A DNA stretch of 64,000 nucleotides from Zobellella maritima (GTDB lineage: Bacteria; Pseudomonadota; Gammaproteobacteria; Enterobacterales; Aeromonadaceae), in the NCBI RefSeq assembly GCF_003075035.1, contig NZ_QCZE01000001.1, positions 2,232,759 through 2,296,758 on the forward strand, read 5' to 3'. Numbering within the stretch: the stretch's first letter is position 1; every line of letters begins with the position of its first letter. Under the pieces are notes generated by a model. It saw only the letters and a program-made list of their open reading frames with translations. It did not search any database and was not told the origin of the DNA. A program made the translations under genes and the position numbers. Shown here piece after piece: positions 54,378 to 64,000 of this stretch.

Positions 54378-55380
54378 CAATCTCCCCCTTGATATCAATG
54401 GTGCCCGCCGGGGTGCCGTGCTGCTGATGGCGCTGAACGAAGACAGCGCGGTCGAGGTATTCAAGAATTTCTCGGCCAGCGAGGTCACCCAGCTGACCAA
54501 GGAAATGAACAACCTGAGCAAGCTCACCCAGGATTCAATACGCCAGATATTGCGGGAATTCACCCAGGAAGTGGAAGGCTTCTCCGATATCAACCTGCAT
54601 CCCAATGAGCATTTCCAAAATGTACTGAGCAAGGCGCTGGGCGACAAGCGGGCCAACAGCCTGTTCGAGGATGCAAACGAACAGCAACATAAAAATACCG
54701 GTATCGACGCCCTCAACCTGATGGAAGCTTCGGTGGTTGCCGAACTGATCCGCGATGAACACCCGCAGATCATCACCACCATCATGGTCCACCTGGAAGC
54801 AGCCCAGGCCTCGGATATACTCGAGCAATTCAATGAGCGGCTGCGCAATGAGGTGATGGTGCGTATTGCCACCTTCACCGGCGTGCAACCCGCCGCCCTC
54901 CAGGAACTCAATGAGATGCTGGGCGGCATACTGAGCGGCCAGAGCCTGAAGCGCGGCAAGATGGGCGGCGTCAAGACGGCGGCCGATATTCTGGGCCGGA
55001 TGAGCAGCAGCCACGAAGAGGCCGTGATCGACAACATCCGCACCCACAGCGAAGACCTGGCCCAGAAGATCCTCGACGAAATGCTGCTGTTCGAAAACCT
55101 GCAGGATCTGGACGATAGCAGCATACAGGTCCTGCTCCAGGAAGTTGATCCGGAAAGCCTGATGATCGCGCTCAAGGGCGCCAACGAAGAGCTGATGATC
55201 AAGTTCATGAGCAACATGTCCCAGCGCGCCGCCAAGTTGATGTGCGAAGAAATGGATGCCAAGGGTCCCCTGCGGCGCTCTGTGGTAGAGAGCGAACAGA
55301 AGGCCCTGTTGCAGGTGGTCAAGCGCCTGGTGGACAGCGGCAGGATAGTGCTGGATGGAGGCGACGAGGGGTATGTCTAA
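54370..55380 (+). CDS. fliG: Flagellar motor switch protein FliG
   Basis: Rotor protein of 336 residues. N-terminal FliF-binding domain (GARRGAVLLMALNEDSAVEVFKNF), middle domain with EHPQIITTIMVHLEA, and C-terminal torque domain with the charged stator-facing stretch NMSQRAAKLMCEEMDAKGPLR. It transmits stator force and couples to FliM. It overlaps both fliF and fliH by eight bases. Confidence 0.97.
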   Translation: MSDNLPLDINGARRGAVLLMALNEDSAVEVFKNFSASEVTQLTKEMNNLSKLTQDSIRQILREFTQEVEGFSDINLHPNEHFQNVLSKALGDKRANSLFEDANEQQHKNTGIDALNLMEASVVAELIRDEHPQIITTIMVHLEAAQASDILEQFNERLRNEVMVRIATFTGVQPAALQELNEMLGGILSGQSLKRGKMGGVKTAADILGRMSSSHEEAVIDNIRTHSEDLAQKILDEMLLFENLQDLDDSSIQVLLQEVDPESLMIALKGANEELMIKFMSNMSQRAAKLMCEEMDAKGPLRRSVVESEQKALLQVVKRLVDSGRIVLDGGDEGYV

Positions 55381-56137
55381 AACGCCCGAATCCGATGCTC
55401 GCCCGGATGCCACTGCAGCACAACACGGAGCCTGGCAGCCTTGGCAAATGGGGCAGCTGAACCGCCCCAGCCCGGCGCGACCGTCATCCCCGGTGCCGGA
55501 CCAGCAGGCCCCCACCCCCCGGCAGAAACCCGACCTGCACAAAGAGCTTGAAATGCTGCGGGAACAGGCCCGCCGGCAGGCTCATGAGCAGGGCTACCGG
55601 GAAGGCCTGGAAGCCGGACACAAGGAAGGCTATGCCCAGGGACTGGCACAGGGGCTGGCCGATGGCGCCGAACAAGGCCGTGAACAGGCCCGGCAGGCGC
55701 TGGCTCCCCTGCTGCCGCTGGCACAGAACTTCAGCGCGGCCCTGGTCAGCCTGGATGATGATATCGCCCAGGCCCTGGTCGAGCTGGCCCTGAAAACCGG
55801 CCGGCAACTGGCGGCAGACGCCCTCACCGCCCGACCGGAACAGGTGCTGGTGCTGGTACATGAGTTGTTGCAGCTGGAGCCGGCCCTGTCCGGCACCCCT
55901 CGGTTATGGCTGCACCCGGCAGATCTGGCGCTGGTGCAGACTCACCTGTGCGGTGAACTGGATGCCGCCGGCTGGCAGCTGCAACCCGATGAACAACTGG
56001 ATCGCGGCGGCTGTCGCGTCACCAGCGTCAGCGGCGAGCTGGACGCCAGCCAGGAAAGCCGCTGGCAGGCCATTACCAACCAGCTGCGGCCCCCTCGTAA
56101 CACCGAGTCCCAGTCGGAAAACAACCCGCCTTTATGA
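55373..56137 (+). CDS. fliH: Flagellar export ATPase regulator FliH
   Basis: Protein of 254 residues. A variable, Pro-rich N-terminus is followed by the FliH-typical glycine-repeat helix ([20 protein letters not shown], about residues 75-100) and a globular C-terminus that caps FliI ([21 protein letters not shown]). The ATG at 55373 overlaps the fliG end by eight bases; an in-frame start at 55355 would overlap more. The fliI ATG overlaps its stop. Confidence 0.93.
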   Translation: MSKTPESDARPDATAAQHGAWQPWQMGQLNRPSPARPSSPVPDQQAPTPRQKPDLHKELEMLREQARRQAHEQGYREGLEAGHKEGYAQGLAQGLADGAEQGREQARQALAPLLPLAQNFSAALVSLDDDIAQALVELALKTGRQLAADALTARPEQVLVLVHELLQLEPALSGTPRLWLHPADLALVQTHLCGELDAAGWQLQPDEQLDRGGCRVTSVSGELDASQESRWQAITNQLRPPRNTESQSENNPPL

Positions 56138-57528
56138 CCCAAGCCACCGTCGCCAACCCTCATCTACGCCGCTGGCAGCACATACTGGCCCGGGTCGGCA
56201 ACCACATCGAGACCCTGCCCGGCTATCGGGCCAGCGGTCGCATTGTCCGTGCCACCGGCATGGTGCTGGAGGCAACCGGACTCAGGATCCCTCTGGGCAG
56301 CGCCTGTCGCATCGAGCTGTCATGCCCGGATGGCTCCCCCCAGGGTCGCGTCGCCGAAGCCGAGGTAGTGGGCTTTGCCGGGGAGCGATTGTTCCTGATG
56401 CCCCTGGCAGAGCTCAACGGCCTGGCGCCGGGAGCCCGGGTGTTTCCGCTGGGGGAAGGTACTGCCTCCGGTGCCCGCCGCTTTCCCCTGGGTGAATCCC
56501 TGCTGGGCCGGGTGCTGGACGGCAATGGCCGTCCCCTGGATGGCAAGGGGCCGGTGGATAACGCCCCCCGGGCACCGCTGGCCACGAAGCCCCTCAACCC
56601 GCTGATGAGGGCGCCTATCGACACCCAGATAGATGTAGGCATCCGGGCCATCAATGGCCTGCTTGCCGTCGGTCGGGGTCAGCGCATGGGGCTGTTTGCC
56701 GGCTCCGGTGTCGGTAAATCGGTGTTGCTGGGCATGATGGCCCGCTATACCCGGGCAGATGTCATCGTGGTCGGCCTGATCGGTGAGCGGGGTCGAGAAG
56801 TACAGGACTTTATCGATAATATCCTGGGTGAAGAAGGCCGCCGCCGCGCCGTGGTGGTCGCCGCTCCGGCAGACACTTCACCACTGCAACGGCTACAGGG
56901 CGCCGCCTATGCCACCCGCCTGGCAGAGGACTTTCGCGATCAGGGCCTTGATGTGCTGCTGATCATGGACTCCCTGACTCGCTACGCCATGGCCCAGCGG
57001 GAAATTGCCCTGGCCATCGGCGAACCCCCGGCCACCAAGGGCTACCCGCCCTCGGTGTTCGCCAAGCTGCCGGGCCTGGTAGAGCGCACCGGCAATGGTC
57101 CCCCCGGCGGTGGATCCATTACCGCCTTCTATACGGTGCTGACCGAAGGGGACGATCAGCAGGATCCCATTGCCGACTCGGCGCGGGCCATCCTCGATGG
57201 CCATATCGTGCTGTCTCGATCGCTGGCCGAGGCCGGACACTATCCGGCCATCGATATCGAGGCCTCCATCAGCCGGGTGATGAGCGCCATCATATCGCCT
57301 GCCCGGCTGCAACAGGCTCAGCAGTTCAAACAGCTGTACTCCCGCTACCAGCGCAACCGGGATCTAATCAGCGTCGGCGCCTACAGCCCGGGCAAGGATG
57401 CCCTGCTCGACCAAGCGGTGCAGCTCTATCCCCGGCTGGAAGGCTTCCTGCAACAAGCTATTCACGATCACGCCGATCTCGACATCACCCATCAGGCCAT
57501 GGCCGCCTTGTTTGGAGCCCAGTCATGA
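56134..57528 (+). CDS. fliI: Flagellum-specific export ATPase FliI
   Basis: Hexameric ATPase of 464 residues related to the F1 beta subunit. Walker A is [19 protein letters not shown], Walker B is [22 protein letters not shown], and [25 protein letters not shown] is the type III ATPase signature. It unfolds and delivers substrates to the FlhA/FlhB gate. ATGA overlaps occur with both fliH and fliJ. Confidence 0.97.
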   Translation: MTQATVANPHLRRWQHILARVGNHIETLPGYRASGRIVRATGMVLEATGLRIPLGSACRIELSCPDGSPQGRVAEAEVVGFAGERLFLMPLAELNGLAPGARVFPLGEGTASGARRFPLGESLLGRVLDGNGRPLDGKGPVDNAPRAPLATKPLNPLMRAPIDTQIDVGIRAINGLLAVGRGQRMGLFAGSGVGKSVLLGMMARYTRADVIVVGLIGERGREVQDFIDNILGEEGRRRAVVVAAPADTSPLQRLQGAAYATRLAEDFRDQGLDVLLIMDSLTRYAMAQREIALAIGEPPATKGYPPSVFAKLPGLVERTGNGPPGGGSITAFYTVLTEGDDQQDPIADSARAILDGHIVLSRSLAEAGHYPAIDIEASISRVMSAIISPARLQQAQQFKQLYSRYQRNRDLISVGAYSPGKDALLDQAVQLYPRLEGFLQQAIHDHADLDITHQAMAALFGAQS

Positions 57529-58001
57529 CATCCGCCAGCCCCCTGCATACCCTGATAGAGCTGGCCCGGGAGGCCAGAGACAAGGCCGGTCAGCTACTGG
57601 CCGCCGAGCGGCACAACGAAACCCAGCTGCGCACCCAGCTGCAGACCCTCAATCACTACCGGCAGGAGTATGCCGGGCGCCTGCAGCAGTTACTGTGCAC
57701 CGGTATAGATCCGGCCACCCTGCACAATTACCAGCAGTTTCTCGGCTCGCTGGATGCCTCCATCACCCGGGCCCAACAATCTATCAACCAGCAACAACAA
57801 AGGGTCACGGCCGGTCAGCAACACTGGCAGCAGCAACAGCAACGCCTGTCTTCCTATACCACCCTGATCCAGCGCCGATCGGTCGAATTTCAACGACAGG
57901 CCCTGCGCCATGAGCTGCGCCAGAGTGATGAGCTGACCACCAACGCCCTGGCTCGCCAGGGTGCGCGCGGGTTAAACGAGACGGAAGCAAAGGACTACTG
58001 A
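57525..58001 (+). CDS. fliJ: Flagellar export protein FliJ
   Basis: Coiled-coil protein of 158 residues, rich in Gln and charged residues; it acts as a stalk in the FliI hexamer and activates FlhA. Typical segments are [13 protein letters not shown]-like near residues 12-25 and [22 protein letters not shown] near the C-terminus. Assignment combines the heptad pattern with position between fliI and fliK. Confidence 0.9.
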   Translation: MTSASPLHTLIELAREARDKAGQLLAAERHNETQLRTQLQTLNHYRQEYAGRLQQLLCTGIDPATLHNYQQFLGSLDASITRAQQSINQQQQRVTAGQQHWQQQQQRLSSYTTLIQRRSVEFQRQALRHELRQSDELTTNALARQGARGLNETEAKDY

Positions 58002-59101
58002 TGGTAGAGATCAGCGCCTTGAACAACACAGGCCCGGCCACCACGCCCGCACCGGCAGCATCACGCCAGGTGGCGCCCGAAGAGACGTTTGCCCAGCGGC
58101 TGGCCCGGCACGAAAAAACCGCCGACCAGAAGGCGGAGGCCAATAGGCCTAGTCTGAAAAAAGCGGAGGCCGAGCAGCCGGATTCCGTCCCGGAACAGGC
58201 CCCAGCCGCCATCCAGATCCCGCCCCAGGATAACGGGCTGCTATTGGCCATGGCGTTTTCCGGTGGAGCCACCCCCTCGTCTGTACCTGTATCGACAGAA
58301 GCAACGACAGAGCCAGAACCAGATACCGGCGGCCTGCCCCCGGCACTGGAAAATATCCGCCAGCGACTGTCATTGATGGAACAGGTCGGCAGGCAGCAAA
58401 CGGCGCCTGCCAAGCCCATGGCACCGGCCGGGGGAGATGCGCATTCCCCCCTGACCATCAGCCCCCTGACCGCAACGGCCCTCAATAGGTCTGCTCAGGC
58501 CGATCCACTGACACCAGAAACAGTCATGGTCGAGGGTGCGGAGCCTGCCCCGCTGAGCGTCGGCTCCCTGACCCCGGAGGCGGTGATGGGGGATGAGCGG
58601 GGAGGCCTGCCGACCATGAGCTCTGCCCCCCCATCGGCGGGCAGCACTCAGCACCATGCCCCCGCGGGCATGGTCACCCTGCCCGCGCCGATTGCCAGCC
58701 CGGCCTGGCTACAACAGCTTGGCCGGCAGCTGGTCAGCCTGGCACTGCATTCGGATCAAAGCATAGAGCTGCACCTTAATCCGGCCGAGCTGGGGCCCCT
58801 GCGGGTCAGCCTGAAACTGACCGAGCAAGACGCCCAGGTACAGTTTTTATCCGCCCATGGTCCTGTGCGCCAGGCGGTGGAACAGGCCATCCCCCAACTG
58901 CGCGAGGCGCTGGCCGAGCAGGGCATCAGCCTGGGTGAAGCCTCGGTGGGGGAACAGGGCCAGTCGTTTGCCCGTGAACAGGCCGCTCCGGCCCCGTTGA
59001 CCAGGGCCCCCCAGCCGGAGGAAGAAACGGAGCAAGCCGCTCGGCATGCGGTGACGGTACAGCCGCTGCTACCGAATGGCCGCGTGGATCTGTATGCCTG
59101 A
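58001..59101 (+). CDS. fliK: Flagellar hook-length control protein FliK
   Basis: Secreted molecular ruler of 366 residues. The first 230 residues are low-complexity (Ala, Pro, Thr, Glu-rich) and the C-terminal switch domain is conserved: LGRQLVSLALHSDQSIELHLNPAELGPLRVSLKL, then VRQAVEQAIPQLREALAEQGISL. It signals hook completion to FlhB. It overlaps the fliJ stop by one base. A shorter FliK-like gene also exists at 43613. Confidence 0.93.
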   Translation: MVEISALNNTGPATTPAPAASRQVAPEETFAQRLARHEKTADQKAEANRPSLKKAEAEQPDSVPEQAPAAIQIPPQDNGLLLAMAFSGGATPSSVPVSTEATTEPEPDTGGLPPALENIRQRLSLMEQVGRQQTAPAKPMAPAGGDAHSPLTISPLTATALNRSAQADPLTPETVMVEGAEPAPLSVGSLTPEAVMGDERGGLPTMSSAPPSAGSTQHHAPAGMVTLPAPIASPAWLQQLGRQLVSLALHSDQSIELHLNPAELGPLRVSLKLTEQDAQVQFLSAHGPVRQAVEQAIPQLREALAEQGISLGEASVGEQGQSFAREQAAPAPLTRAPQPEEETEQAARHAVTVQPLLPNGRVDLYA

Positions 59102-59229
59102 ACATCCAATCGAGGAAGATAAGCCGGCCTGGCCACGCTTTTCCGGTCAACGGACAGGCGCCTTTTCCGGTATACTGCCGGACCGCATGAACACCATAAC
59201 TTACAGACAGCAAGACAAAGGGTAATAAA

Positions 59230-59712
59230 ATGGCAGATGCCAAAGGCAAGGGAAAAACGAAATGGCTTATCGCCCTGATGGTGCTGATCATGGTTGCGGT
59301 AACCGGGGTAAATGCCTACTTTCTGCTGCAAAACCTGAACAACGCCCAAACCGGGACCGACACGGCCGAAAACAAGGCTGCCAAACGTGCTGCCGAGCCC
59401 ATTTTTGTCAAGATAGCCCCTTTCACGGTAAACCTGCAGCCCGATCGCTATGGTCCGCGTCTGCTCTACACCGGCCTGACCCTGCTGGTGGGCAACAGCG
59501 ACACCGAAGCGCAGCTCGCCAGCCATATGCCCCAGGTGCGCAATCGCCTGTTGCTCCTGCTCTCGGGGCAACAGGCAGACACACTAACCTCCGCCAGCGG
59601 CAAGCAGCAGCTGGCTCAGAGCATCCTCGAACAGCTACGCCGGCCCATGACCGATGCCCAGCCGGAGTTGCTGATCGATGACGTGCTCTTTACCGAATTT
59701 ATCGTTCAGTAG
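59230..59712 (+). CDS. fliL: Flagellar basal body-associated protein FliL
   Basis: Single-pass inner-membrane protein of 160 residues. The membrane helix is at about 12-32 (WLIALMVLIMVAVTGVNAYFL), followed by a linker and a periplasmic domain with PFTVNLQ and the closing LIDDVLFTEFIVQ. It encircles stators and supports torque. It begins 128 bases after fliK; TATACT at 59171-59176 could be a separate -10, so fliLMNOPQR may be its own operon as in enterics. Confidence 0.93.
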   Translation: MADAKGKGKTKWLIALMVLIMVAVTGVNAYFLLQNLNNAQTGTDTAENKAAKRAAEPIFVKIAPFTVNLQPDRYGPRLLYTGLTLLVGNSDTEAQLASHMPQVRNRLLLLLSGQQADTLTSASGKQQLAQSILEQLRRPMTDAQPELLIDDVLFTEFIVQ

Positions 59713-59732
59713 CCGGCCAGTGTCATTACGTC

Positions 59733-60782
59733 ATGTCTAAAGACGAACAGCTGTCACAGCAAGAAATCGATGCCCTGCTCAATGGTGTCTTTGATGAAGA
59801 AGATGGCGGCAACGGCAAGGCCCCGAAAGTGCGCCTGTTTGATCCCGCCAGCCAACACAGGGTTGTCCGTGAGCGGCTGCATGCGCTGGATGTCATTAAC
59901 GAACGCTTCGCCAGACAGTTCCGTGTCGGGTTATTCAACCTGATACGACGCAATGCCGACATCACGGTAGAGTCCATGCGTCACCAAAGCTATAGCGACT
60001 TCGCGCGCAATGTACCTGTGCCGGCCAATATCAACCTGATCGCCATGAAACCCCTGCGGGGCTCCGCACTGGTGGTCTTTCCCCCCAGCCTGATCTTCAT
60101 GGTGGTGGAAAATCTGTTTGGCGGAGACGGTCGCTTTCTCATCCAGTCCGAAGGGCGTGAGTTCACCAACACAGAGCAACGCATCATCAAGCGTATCCTG
60201 AACCTGACCATCGAAGCCTATCAGGACGCCTGGAAGTCCATCTTCCCCTTGGAAATCAGCTACCTGCGTTCAGAAATGCAGACCCGCTTCGCCAATATCA
60301 CCAACACGCCCGCCGACATAGTAGTCAGCACCCGCTTCCATATGGAAATCGGTAACCTGTCCAGTGATTTTCAGATCTGTATGCCCTATGCCATGCTGGA
60401 ACCCTTGCGTGACAAGCTGAATAAACTGCAGACCGACACCATAGGGAACAGCGATGACGGCATATGGACCCAACGCATGGCCGGTGAAATAAAACATACC
60501 GAGGTGGAGCTGGTTGCCGATTTTGTTACCCTGCCCTCTCGCCTTTCCCAGGTTATGGCGCTCAAGGTCGGCGACGTGCTGCCCATGGAACTGCCCGATA
60601 CCGTGTTCGCCCGTGTCGACGATGTGCCCGTGCTGGAATGCGAGTTCGGCAGCCAGAAAGAACAACGGGCCCTGCGTATCACCCGCATCATAGATCATGC
60701 CGCCAACGGTGCCGATAACGCCGGTCATTTTGTCAAAAGCCTGTTACCGCAAGCCACAGTTAAGGAGCCCCGTCATGACTGA
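59733..60782 (+). CDS. fliM: Flagellar motor switch protein FliM
   Basis: Switch protein of 349 residues. The N-terminal CheY-P-binding motif LSQQEIDALLNGV is intact, the middle CheC-like domain includes FARNVPVPANINLIAMKPLRG, and the C-terminal SpoA domain binds FliN (LPMELPDTVFARVDDVPVLECEFG). It forms the bulk of the C ring. Its end overlaps the fliN start by eight bases. Confidence 0.96.
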   Translation: MSKDEQLSQQEIDALLNGVFDEEDGGNGKAPKVRLFDPASQHRVVRERLHALDVINERFARQFRVGLFNLIRRNADITVESMRHQSYSDFARNVPVPANINLIAMKPLRGSALVVFPPSLIFMVVENLFGGDGRFLIQSEGREFTNTEQRIIKRILNLTIEAYQDAWKSIFPLEISYLRSEMQTRFANITNTPADIVVSTRFHMEIGNLSSDFQICMPYAMLEPLRDKLNKLQTDTIGNSDDGIWTQRMAGEIKHTEVELVADFVTLPSRLSQVMALKVGDVLPMELPDTVFARVDDVPVLECEFGSQKEQRALRITRIIDHAANGADNAGHFVKSLLPQATVKEPRHD

Positions 60783-61254
60783 TCACAGCCCTTCCGATCA
60801 GAGTAACACCACAGATGAATGGGCCATGGCCGGGCAGCAGGGCCTGGCGCTGGCCGAACAGGAGGATCCCTGGGCCGAGGCACTGGCAGAGCAGGCCGCC
60901 CTGACCGAAGAGCAGCCGGCCGATACCGCCGCAAAACCCGCCGGCACCAGTGTGTTCAAGCCCCTGGAAAGCAAGACCCAAAGCGATCCACCCCGGGATC
61001 TGGATATGATCCTGGATATTCCGGTCAAGCTGACCGTCGAACTGGGCCGCACCCGGCTCACCATCAAGCAGTTGCTGGAGCTGGCTCAGGGCTCGGTGCT
61101 CGAACTCGACGGGCTGGCCGGTGAACCCATGGATATCCTGATCAACGGCTACCTGATCGCCCAGGGCGAAGTGGTGGTGATGGATGACAAGTACGGTATC
61201 CGCATTACCGAAATCGTCACCCCTGCAGAGCGGGTAAAGAAGTTGAATCGATGA
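60775..61254 (+). CDS. fliN: Flagellar motor switch protein FliN
   Basis: C-ring protein of 159 residues. An acidic, low-conservation N-terminus (about 1-75) is followed by the SpoA domain: DIPVKLTVELGRTRLTIKQLL, GSVLELDGLAGEPMDILING and YGIRITEIVTPAERVKKL. The ATG at 60775 gives a family-like length; an in-frame upstream ATG at 60697 would duplicate fliM sequence in another frame. Overlaps fliM and fliO. Confidence 0.95.
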   Translation: MTDHSPSDQSNTTDEWAMAGQQGLALAEQEDPWAEALAEQAALTEEQPADTAAKPAGTSVFKPLESKTQSDPPRDLDMILDIPVKLTVELGRTRLTIKQLLELAQGSVLELDGLAGEPMDILINGYLIAQGEVVVMDDKYGIRITEIVTPAERVKKLNR

Positions 61255-61679
61255 GCGCCACCGCTATTTCCCTTGCCGGCGCCGATGGCGGCTCCCTGCC
61301 TGGCCTGGCCGTTTTAGGTAAAACGGCCGCTGTGCTGGCATTGATCATTGCCCTGATCCTGCTTTGCGCCTATCTATTCAGGCGGCTGGGCAACATGGGC
61401 TCGGGCAGCGGACTCAATCTGAGGGTCATTGCCAGCACCGCCCTCGGTAATCGGGAGCGGGTGGTGGTGGTTGAGCTGGAAGACACCTGGCTGGTGCTGG
61501 GTGTCGGCAACGGCCAGGTAACCAAGCTCCATGAGCTGCCGGCCCGACAGCCGGCATCCTTAGTGCATGACCGACCCGACGTTGAACCCGGCTTTGCCGG
61601 CCGCTTCGCCCGGGCCCTAAAGCAGCAAGCCGGTGAACGCTTGGCCAAAGGCCGCGCCGCGCCGCGAAACGGAGCCTGA
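61251..61679 (+). CDS. fliO: Flagellar assembly protein FliO
   Basis: Short membrane protein of 142 residues with one helix (about 24-44, [20 protein letters not shown]) and a cytoplasmic domain carrying [19 protein letters not shown], a typical FliO stretch. It helps FliP assemble into the export gate. Overlaps fliN by four bases and is followed by fliP two bases later. Confidence 0.93.
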   Translation: MSATAISLAGADGGSLPGLAVLGKTAAVLALIIALILLCAYLFRRLGNMGSGSGLNLRVIASTALGNRERVVVVELEDTWLVLGVGNGQVTKLHELPARQPASLVHDRPDVEPGFAGRFARALKQQAGERLAKGRAAPRNGA

Positions 61680-61681
61680 AG

Positions 61682-62431
61682 ATGAAGCGCTCTTCCTGTC
61701 TCGGAGCCTTGCTGCTGGCCGGGTTATGCTGCTGGCCAACACTCGTCGCCGCCCAGACACTACCGGGCATTATCAGCCAGCCCACCGCCGAGGGCGGTCA
61801 ACAGTGGTCCATCCAGCTGCAGACCCTACTGCTGCTCAGCAGCCTGGCCTTCCTGCCCGCCATCTTGCTGCTGATGACCAGCTTTACCCGTATCATCATT
61901 ATCTTCAGCCTGCTGCGCACCGCCCTGGGAACCCCATCAACACCACCCAACCAGGTGCTGCTGGGGCTGGCGCTGTTTCTGACCTTTTTTATCATGTCGC
62001 CGGTTATCAGCCAGATCCATGAAACCGCCTGGCAGCCCCTGGCCCGAGACGAGATCGGCATGGAATCATTTTTCTCGCTGGCCGCCCAGCCCCTGCGCGA
62101 CTTTATGCTGGCCCAGACCCGGGATGCCGACCTGGCGCTGTTTGTCCGCCTGGCCGATGTCGGCCCCCTACAGGGCCCGGAAGACCTGCCCATGCGGGTA
62201 CTGATGCCGGCCTTTGTCACCAGCGAGCTGAAAACCGCCTTTCAGATCGGCTTTACCATCTTTATTCCGTTTCTGATCATCGACCTGGTGATAGCCAGCG
62301 TACTGATGGCGCTGGGCATGATGATGGTGCCGCCGGCGACCATTTCCCTGCCGTTCAAGCTGATGCTGTTCGTGCTGGTCGATGGCTGGCAGTTGCTGAT
62401 CGGTTCTCTGGCCCAGAGTTTTCATGTCTAG
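61682..62431 (+). CDS. fliP: Flagellar export gate protein FliP
   Basis: Export-gate core protein of 249 residues with a cleavable signal peptide (ending LVAAQ) and four membrane helices. Family motifs are [64 protein letters not shown] and [21 protein letters not shown]. Five copies with FliQ and FliR make the helical export pore. Confidence 0.97.
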   Translation: MKRSSCLGALLLAGLCCWPTLVAAQTLPGIISQPTAEGGQQWSIQLQTLLLLSSLAFLPAILLLMTSFTRIIIIFSLLRTALGTPSTPPNQVLLGLALFLTFFIMSPVISQIHETAWQPLARDEIGMESFFSLAAQPLRDFMLAQTRDADLALFVRLADVGPLQGPEDLPMRVLMPAFVTSELKTAFQIGFTIFIPFLIIDLVIASVLMALGMMMVPPATISLPFKLMLFVLVDGWQLLIGSLAQSFHV

Positions 62432-62455
62432 CGCGGCTCGCCCAGGGAGACAGCC

Positions 62456-62725
62456 ATGACCCCGGAAGTGGTAATGAACCTGGCCTATCAGGGCATGCGA
62501 GTGACCCTGCTGCTGTCAGCCCCGCTGTTGCTGACCGCCCTGCTGGTCGGCCTGCTGATCAGCCTGTTTCAGGCCGCCACCCAGATAAACGAGATGACGC
62601 TGTCGTTTATTCCCAAGATACTGGCGGTATTTGCCGTGCTGGTAGTCAGCGGCCCCTACCTGTTGAAGCTGATCGTCGACTTTACCCGAGAGCTGTTTAC
62701 CAATATTCCGTTGATGGTGATGTAG
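62456..62725 (+). CDS. fliQ: Flagellar export gate protein FliQ
   Basis: Protein of 89 residues with two membrane helices. The segment LISLFQAATQINEMTLSFIPKI is diagnostic for FliQ, whose short loop closes the gate. It starts 24 bases after fliP and is followed by fliR after four bases. Confidence 0.96.
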   Translation: MTPEVVMNLAYQGMRVTLLLSAPLLLTALLVGLLISLFQAATQINEMTLSFIPKILAVFAVLVVSGPYLLKLIVDFTRELFTNIPLMVM

Positions 62726-62729
62726 GAGC

Positions 62730-63518
62730 ATGCTCGAGGTCACCTTTACCCAGCTGCAGGGCTGGCTGGTCGCCTTTTTCTGGCCCTTCATCCGTCTCGG
62801 CGCCTTCCTGGTAGCCGCGCCCCTGCTCGGCCATACCAGTATCCCCAATCGGGTCAAGATAGGGCTGGCCGCCCTGCTGACCCTGGTTGTTGCCCCTGGC
62901 CTGCCGGCCCCGCCGGATATCCCCATGATGTCCTGGGCCGGGCTGGGGATTGTGGTCGAGCAGATGCTGATCGGTCTGGCCATGGGCCTGACCATGCATA
63001 TTCTGTTCGCCGTGGTAACGGCAGCGGGGGAATATATCGGCCTGCAGATGGGTCTCGGCTTCGCCACCTTCTTCGCCCCTGATACCGGCGCCAATACCAT
63101 GGTGCTGTCACGGTTGTTGCACATGATAAGCCTGCTGCTGTTCCTGGCCTTTGACGGCCACCTGATGGTGATCGAGATCCTGGCCGGCACCTTTGTCATT
63201 CTGCCTGTCGGTATCAGCGGCCTGAATACCAATGCCTTCGAACTGTTGGCCCGCTTTGCCAGCACCATCTTTGTCTCCGGCCTGCTGCTGGCCTTGCCAC
63301 TGGTGTCCGCCCTGCTGATCATCAACCTGTCACTGGGCATCCTTAACCGGGCATCGCCGCAACTGACGGTGTTTTCGATTGGCTTTCCGCTGACCATGCT
63401 GGTCGGCCTGGTGCTGTTGATGGTCATGATGACGGATCTGGGGCGTTTCATGCAGCGACTGTTCGGCCAGGGGATGGCCTTCCTGCAGCAGCTGGTGCAA
63501 ACCATGGTGCCGCTATAA
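62730..63518 (+). CDS. fliR: Flagellar export gate protein FliR
   Basis: Export-gate protein of 262 residues with six hydrophobic helices. Typical FliR features are FIRLGAFLVAAPLLGHTSIPNRVKIGLAALL, ALPLVSALLIINLSLGILNRASPQLTVFSIGFPLTM and a hydrophobic C-terminus. It is the last gene of the fliF-to-fliR run and converges on flgL. flhB is not next to it but at 29298. Confidence 0.95.
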   Translation: MLEVTFTQLQGWLVAFFWPFIRLGAFLVAAPLLGHTSIPNRVKIGLAALLTLVVAPGLPAPPDIPMMSWAGLGIVVEQMLIGLAMGLTMHILFAVVTAAGEYIGLQMGLGFATFFAPDTGANTMVLSRLLHMISLLLFLAFDGHLMVIEILAGTFVILPVGISGLNTNAFELLARFASTIFVSGLLLALPLVSALLIINLSLGILNRASPQLTVFSIGFPLTMLVGLVLLMVMMTDLGRFMQRLFGQGMAFLQQLVQTMVPL

Positions 63519-63617
63519 TGGTAACCTCGGTGAACACGGCATGACAGGCCAGGTACATTACCGGACGAGCAGGGCCCCTCGCAGAGCATGGGAGCCAGGC
63601 TCAGGCGGGAGTCGCCT

Positions 63618-63642
63618 CATTCCCACGCTTCGCGTGGGAATG
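63618..63642. repeat. REP-like palindrome between fliR and flgL
   Basis: CATTCCCACGC-ttc-GCGTGGGAATG is a perfect 11-base-pair stem in the 140-base gap between convergent fliR and flgL. No T run on either side. It may stabilise both transcripts or limit read-through; no gene is seen in the rest of the gap. Confidence 0.8.
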
Positions 63643-63658
63643 CAGTCGGCCCCGGTGA

Positions 63659-64000
63659 TTATTTCAGGAAGTTGAACAGCGACAGGCCCTGAATATCCAC
63701 AAAGGACTTCTGAGCGGCCTGCAGGCCCACCATACGCAGGCTGTAATTGGATGCGGCTTCCACATAATCCAGATCCACCAGATTCGACAGCGTCTGCTCG
63801 TAGTTGAGCATGCGGTGGTCAGCCACCGTATCGGCCATATCCAGCTCGTTCAACCGAGCGCCGACCGAGGCGCGCACCGTCAACACATTTTCCAGGCTGT
63901 TATCCAGCTTGCGCATCACAGTGCTCAGGGTATTGCCGAGCGCCGCCTGCTGCTGCTCTGTCTCTGCCGGTGCCGACAAAACGGCGATGGCCTGCTCAAG
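63659..64000 (-). CDS. flgL: Flagellar hook-filament junction protein FlgL (C-terminal fragment)
   Basis: The last 113 residues are in the window; the gene continues past the right edge. The C-terminal D0/D1 helices resemble flagellin: RASVGARLNELDMADTVADHRMLNYEQTLSNLVDLDYVEAASNYSLRMVGLQAAQKSFVDIQGLSLFNFL, here read in part. FlgL joins hook to filament. It is expected at the end of a flgBCDEFGHIJKL operon lying outside the window. Confidence 0.92.
   Translation of the reverse strand, partial: LEQAIAVLSAPAETEQQQAALGNTLSTVMRKLDNSLENVLTVRASVGARLNELDMADTVADHRMLNYEQTLSNLVDLDYVEAASNYSLRMVGLQAAQKSFVDIQGLSLFNFLK

Overview
The window looks like chromosome of a GC-rich, motile gammaproteobacterium. 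An FlhDC-controlled flagellum with FlhE, an enteric-type motAB-cheAW operon, glutathione-dependent formaldehyde oxidation and a YjeH-type exporter fit this. A marine or estuarine Aeromonadales relative (Oceanimonas/Zobellella/Oceanisphaera type) is my best guess, but this is inference and no rRNA or other marker is present. I found no rRNA, tRNA, CRISPR array, prophage or origin.

Bases 1-9.6 kb hold a scavenging and catabolic block. It has a family-5 (Dpp/Opp type) ABC importer with two tandem-duplicated binding proteins, a cytosine-deaminase-like amidohydrolase, a second amidohydrolase whose first metal-binding HxH motif is replaced, and a GntR/FCD regulator. A paralogue of the second amidohydrolase lies at 18.0-19.5 kb, divergent from a lone polar-amino-acid binding protein. 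The promoters of both importer binding proteins and of this distant paralogue share a palindrome, ATTGCTAGCAAT or a one-base variant, directly abutting the -10 hexamer. I read this as one regulon dedicated to an unidentified nitrogenous compound.

Bases 9.6-26 kb are mostly housekeeping and accessory metabolism: helicase IV, an Lrp/AsnC regulator divergent from a YjeH-like amino-acid exporter, an NhaC-type antiporter with a class II HDAC-like amidohydrolase and a LuxR regulator, an ABC-2 efflux system with a lipoprotein adaptor, and formaldehyde detoxification (adhC, fghA) with a divergent LysR regulator.

Bases 26-64 kb are an almost complete flagellar and chemotaxis island. On the minus strand, in transcription order, are flhD-flhC; motA-motB-cheA-cheW-aer-like-cheR-cheB-MCP-cheY-cheZ; flhB-flhA-flhE; fliA; and fliD-fliS-fliT-fliK-like-flhB-like. 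On the plus strand are fliC and fliF-G-H-I-J-K-L-M-N-O-P-Q-R. fliE diverges from fliF, and the 3' end of flgL enters from the right edge. Good sigma-28 promoter matches precede motA, fliD and fliC. FlhDC would switch on the basal body, export genes and fliA, and FliA would then fire filament, motor and chemotaxis genes.

Three accessory pieces interrupt the island: a YcgR/PilZ-HD-GYP fusion with a degenerate GYP motif, a HEPN-MNT gene pair, and a REP-flanked RAYT-type transposase whose HUH motif reads DLH. Long G tracts sit in cheA, in flhB and just upstream of the fliF start.
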